From NCBI RefSeq assembly GCF_023634805.2, contig NZ_CP106881.1, forward strand, positions 1,054,001 to 1,118,000: DNA of 64,000 bases, read 5' to 3'. Positions 63,542-64,000 of the stretch are shown here, piece by piece (the first letter of the stretch is position 1; every line of letters begins with the position of its first letter). Source of the stretch: Comamonas endophytica (GTDB lineage: Bacteria > Pseudomonadota > Gammaproteobacteria > Burkholderiales > Burkholderiaceae_C). Made by a program: the position numbers and the translations under genes. The notes beneath the pieces are model-generated. The model made no database searches. It was not told the DNA's origin and saw nothing but the letters and a program-made list of their open reading frames with translations.

Positions 63542-64000
63542 GTGGACTTCTCCGATCTCATCCAAACCGTTCTCATCTACGCCCTGCCCGTGCTGTTCGC
63601 CATCACGGTGCACGAGGCGGCCCATGGCTATGCCGCGCGCCATTTCGGCGACAACACGGCGCACATGCTGGGGCGCATCACGCTCAATCCCCTCAAGCAT
63701 ATCGACCCCATCGGCACGATCCTGATGCCGGTGATGCTGTATTTCGCCACCTCGGGCGCCTTCCTGTTCGGCTATGCAAAGCCCGTGCCGGTGCGTTTCG
63801 ACCACTTGCGCAACCCCAAGCGCGACATGATCTGGGTCTCGCTGGCGGGGCCGGCGTCGAACTTCTTCCAGGCCATCTTCTGGGCCGTGCTGCTGGTGGT
63901 GCTCGTGGGCACCGGCGTGCAGGAGCGCTTCTTCGTCGAGATGGCGCGCGCCGGCATTCTGGTCAACTTGGTGATGTGGGCCTTCAACCTGTTTCCGCTG
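63542..64000 (+). CDS. Site-2-protease-type M50 metalloprotease, 3' end outside window
   Basis: N-terminal 153 residues of a membrane zinc metalloprotease of the M50/S2P family (cytoplasmic-type, YwhC/FtsH-independent group). It starts at GTG 63542 (MDFSDLIQTVLIYALPVLFA). The zinc motif is VHEAAHGYAARHFGD; the segments LGRITLNPLKHIDPIGTILM and FGYAKPVPVRFDHLRNPKRD, and the second-ligand region beginning WAFNLFPL at the edge, are typical. Divergent from the chemoreceptor gene. Confidence 0.93.
   Translation, partial: MDFSDLIQTVLIYALPVLFAITVHEAAHGYAARHFGDNTAHMLGRITLNPLKHIDPIGTILMPVMLYFATSGAFLFGYAKPVPVRFDHLRNPKRDMIWVSLAGPASNFFQAIFWAVLLVVLVGTGVQERFFVEMARAGILVNLVMWAFNLFPL

Overview
The window is strongly GC-rich, gene-dense chromosomal DNA of a betaproteobacterium, most likely a member of the Comamonadaceae (Acidovorax/Comamonas-like; inference). 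The evidence is the proteobacterial order rpsP-rimM-trmD-rplS, ftsK-lolA-rarA, ribF-ileS-lspA and lolC-lolD, the Bug/Tct tricarboxylate transport genes typical of Burkholderiales, and a family of palindromic intergenic repeats with the core CCTTCGACAGGCTCAGG. No rRNA or tRNA genes, CRISPR arrays, prophage or insertion sequences were found. Most of the window is core genome; the most unusual locus is the secreted adhesin at the left end.

Layout. 1-10101 (minus): a type I secretion locus transcribed leftward, made of a 2295-residue repetitive adhesin, a TolC-family outer-membrane channel and an ABC exporter that runs off the left edge. The adhesin has a BapA-like N-terminus, many Ig-like modules, a linker of 94 Thr-Glu-Pro triplets, and two sets of near-identical modules. 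10487-14509 (minus): the ribosomal/tRNA-modification operon rpsP-rimM-trmD-rplS, with one terminator-like hairpin after rpsP and another after rplS, then a NUDIX CoA-pyrophosphatase-like gene and a CobD/CbiB-family membrane protein. 14635-15644: a GNAT acetyltransferase and a small membrane protein. 15901-17583: a PiT phosphate transporter and its PhoU-like DUF47 partner. 17924-22264: ftsK-lolA-rarA, divergent from trxB (22496). 23643-24067: rpmB-rpmG. 24320-29939: an S8 protease without a signal peptide, a DesA-type desaturase, an RsmB/NOP RNA methyltransferase, a DUF1653 protein, purN and yceH. 30027-32357: a paired acyl-CoA dehydrogenase (PimC/PimD-like). 32362-34217: a bestrophin-like channel and a methyltransferase.

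34595-38787: a Bug-type solute-binding protein, a Zn-dependent N-carbamoyl-type amidohydrolase overlapping pyrE, and a divergent LysR regulator, which together suggest uptake and turnover of pyrimidine- or hydantoin-like compounds. 38781-44027: an HNH endonuclease, then ribF-ileS-lspA. 44335-48797: a Na/Pi-cotransporter-family protein, a DUF4743 NUDIX protein, a quinone oxidoreductase and an SDR dehydrogenase. 48982-50995: tctB-tctA without a tctC. 51204-57452 (minus): a GspE/PilB-type ATPase, a spermidine-synthase-like protein, a deoxyinosine glycosylase, tatD, lolD and lolC. 57615-61909 (plus): an RpfE-like protein, recJ, a PHP-domain phosphatase and a YciO/TsaC-family protein. 62168-64000: a chemoreceptor almost without a periplasmic domain, and the start of a site-2-protease-type metalloprotease.

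Regulatory and structural points read from the sequence include: a terminator-like hairpin inside the rpsP operon; inverted pairs of REP-like elements in seven gene gaps, two of which carry the same loop insertion; a 15-bp tandem repeat nested inside one such pair; an 8-bp dyad in the ftsK/trxB divergent promoter region; and a possible 11-bp-period Pho-type repeat upstream of the DUF47-pit pair. No clear multi-gene undescribed system was recognised; the best candidates for closer study are the TEP-repeat adhesin and the pyrE-amidohydrolase cluster.
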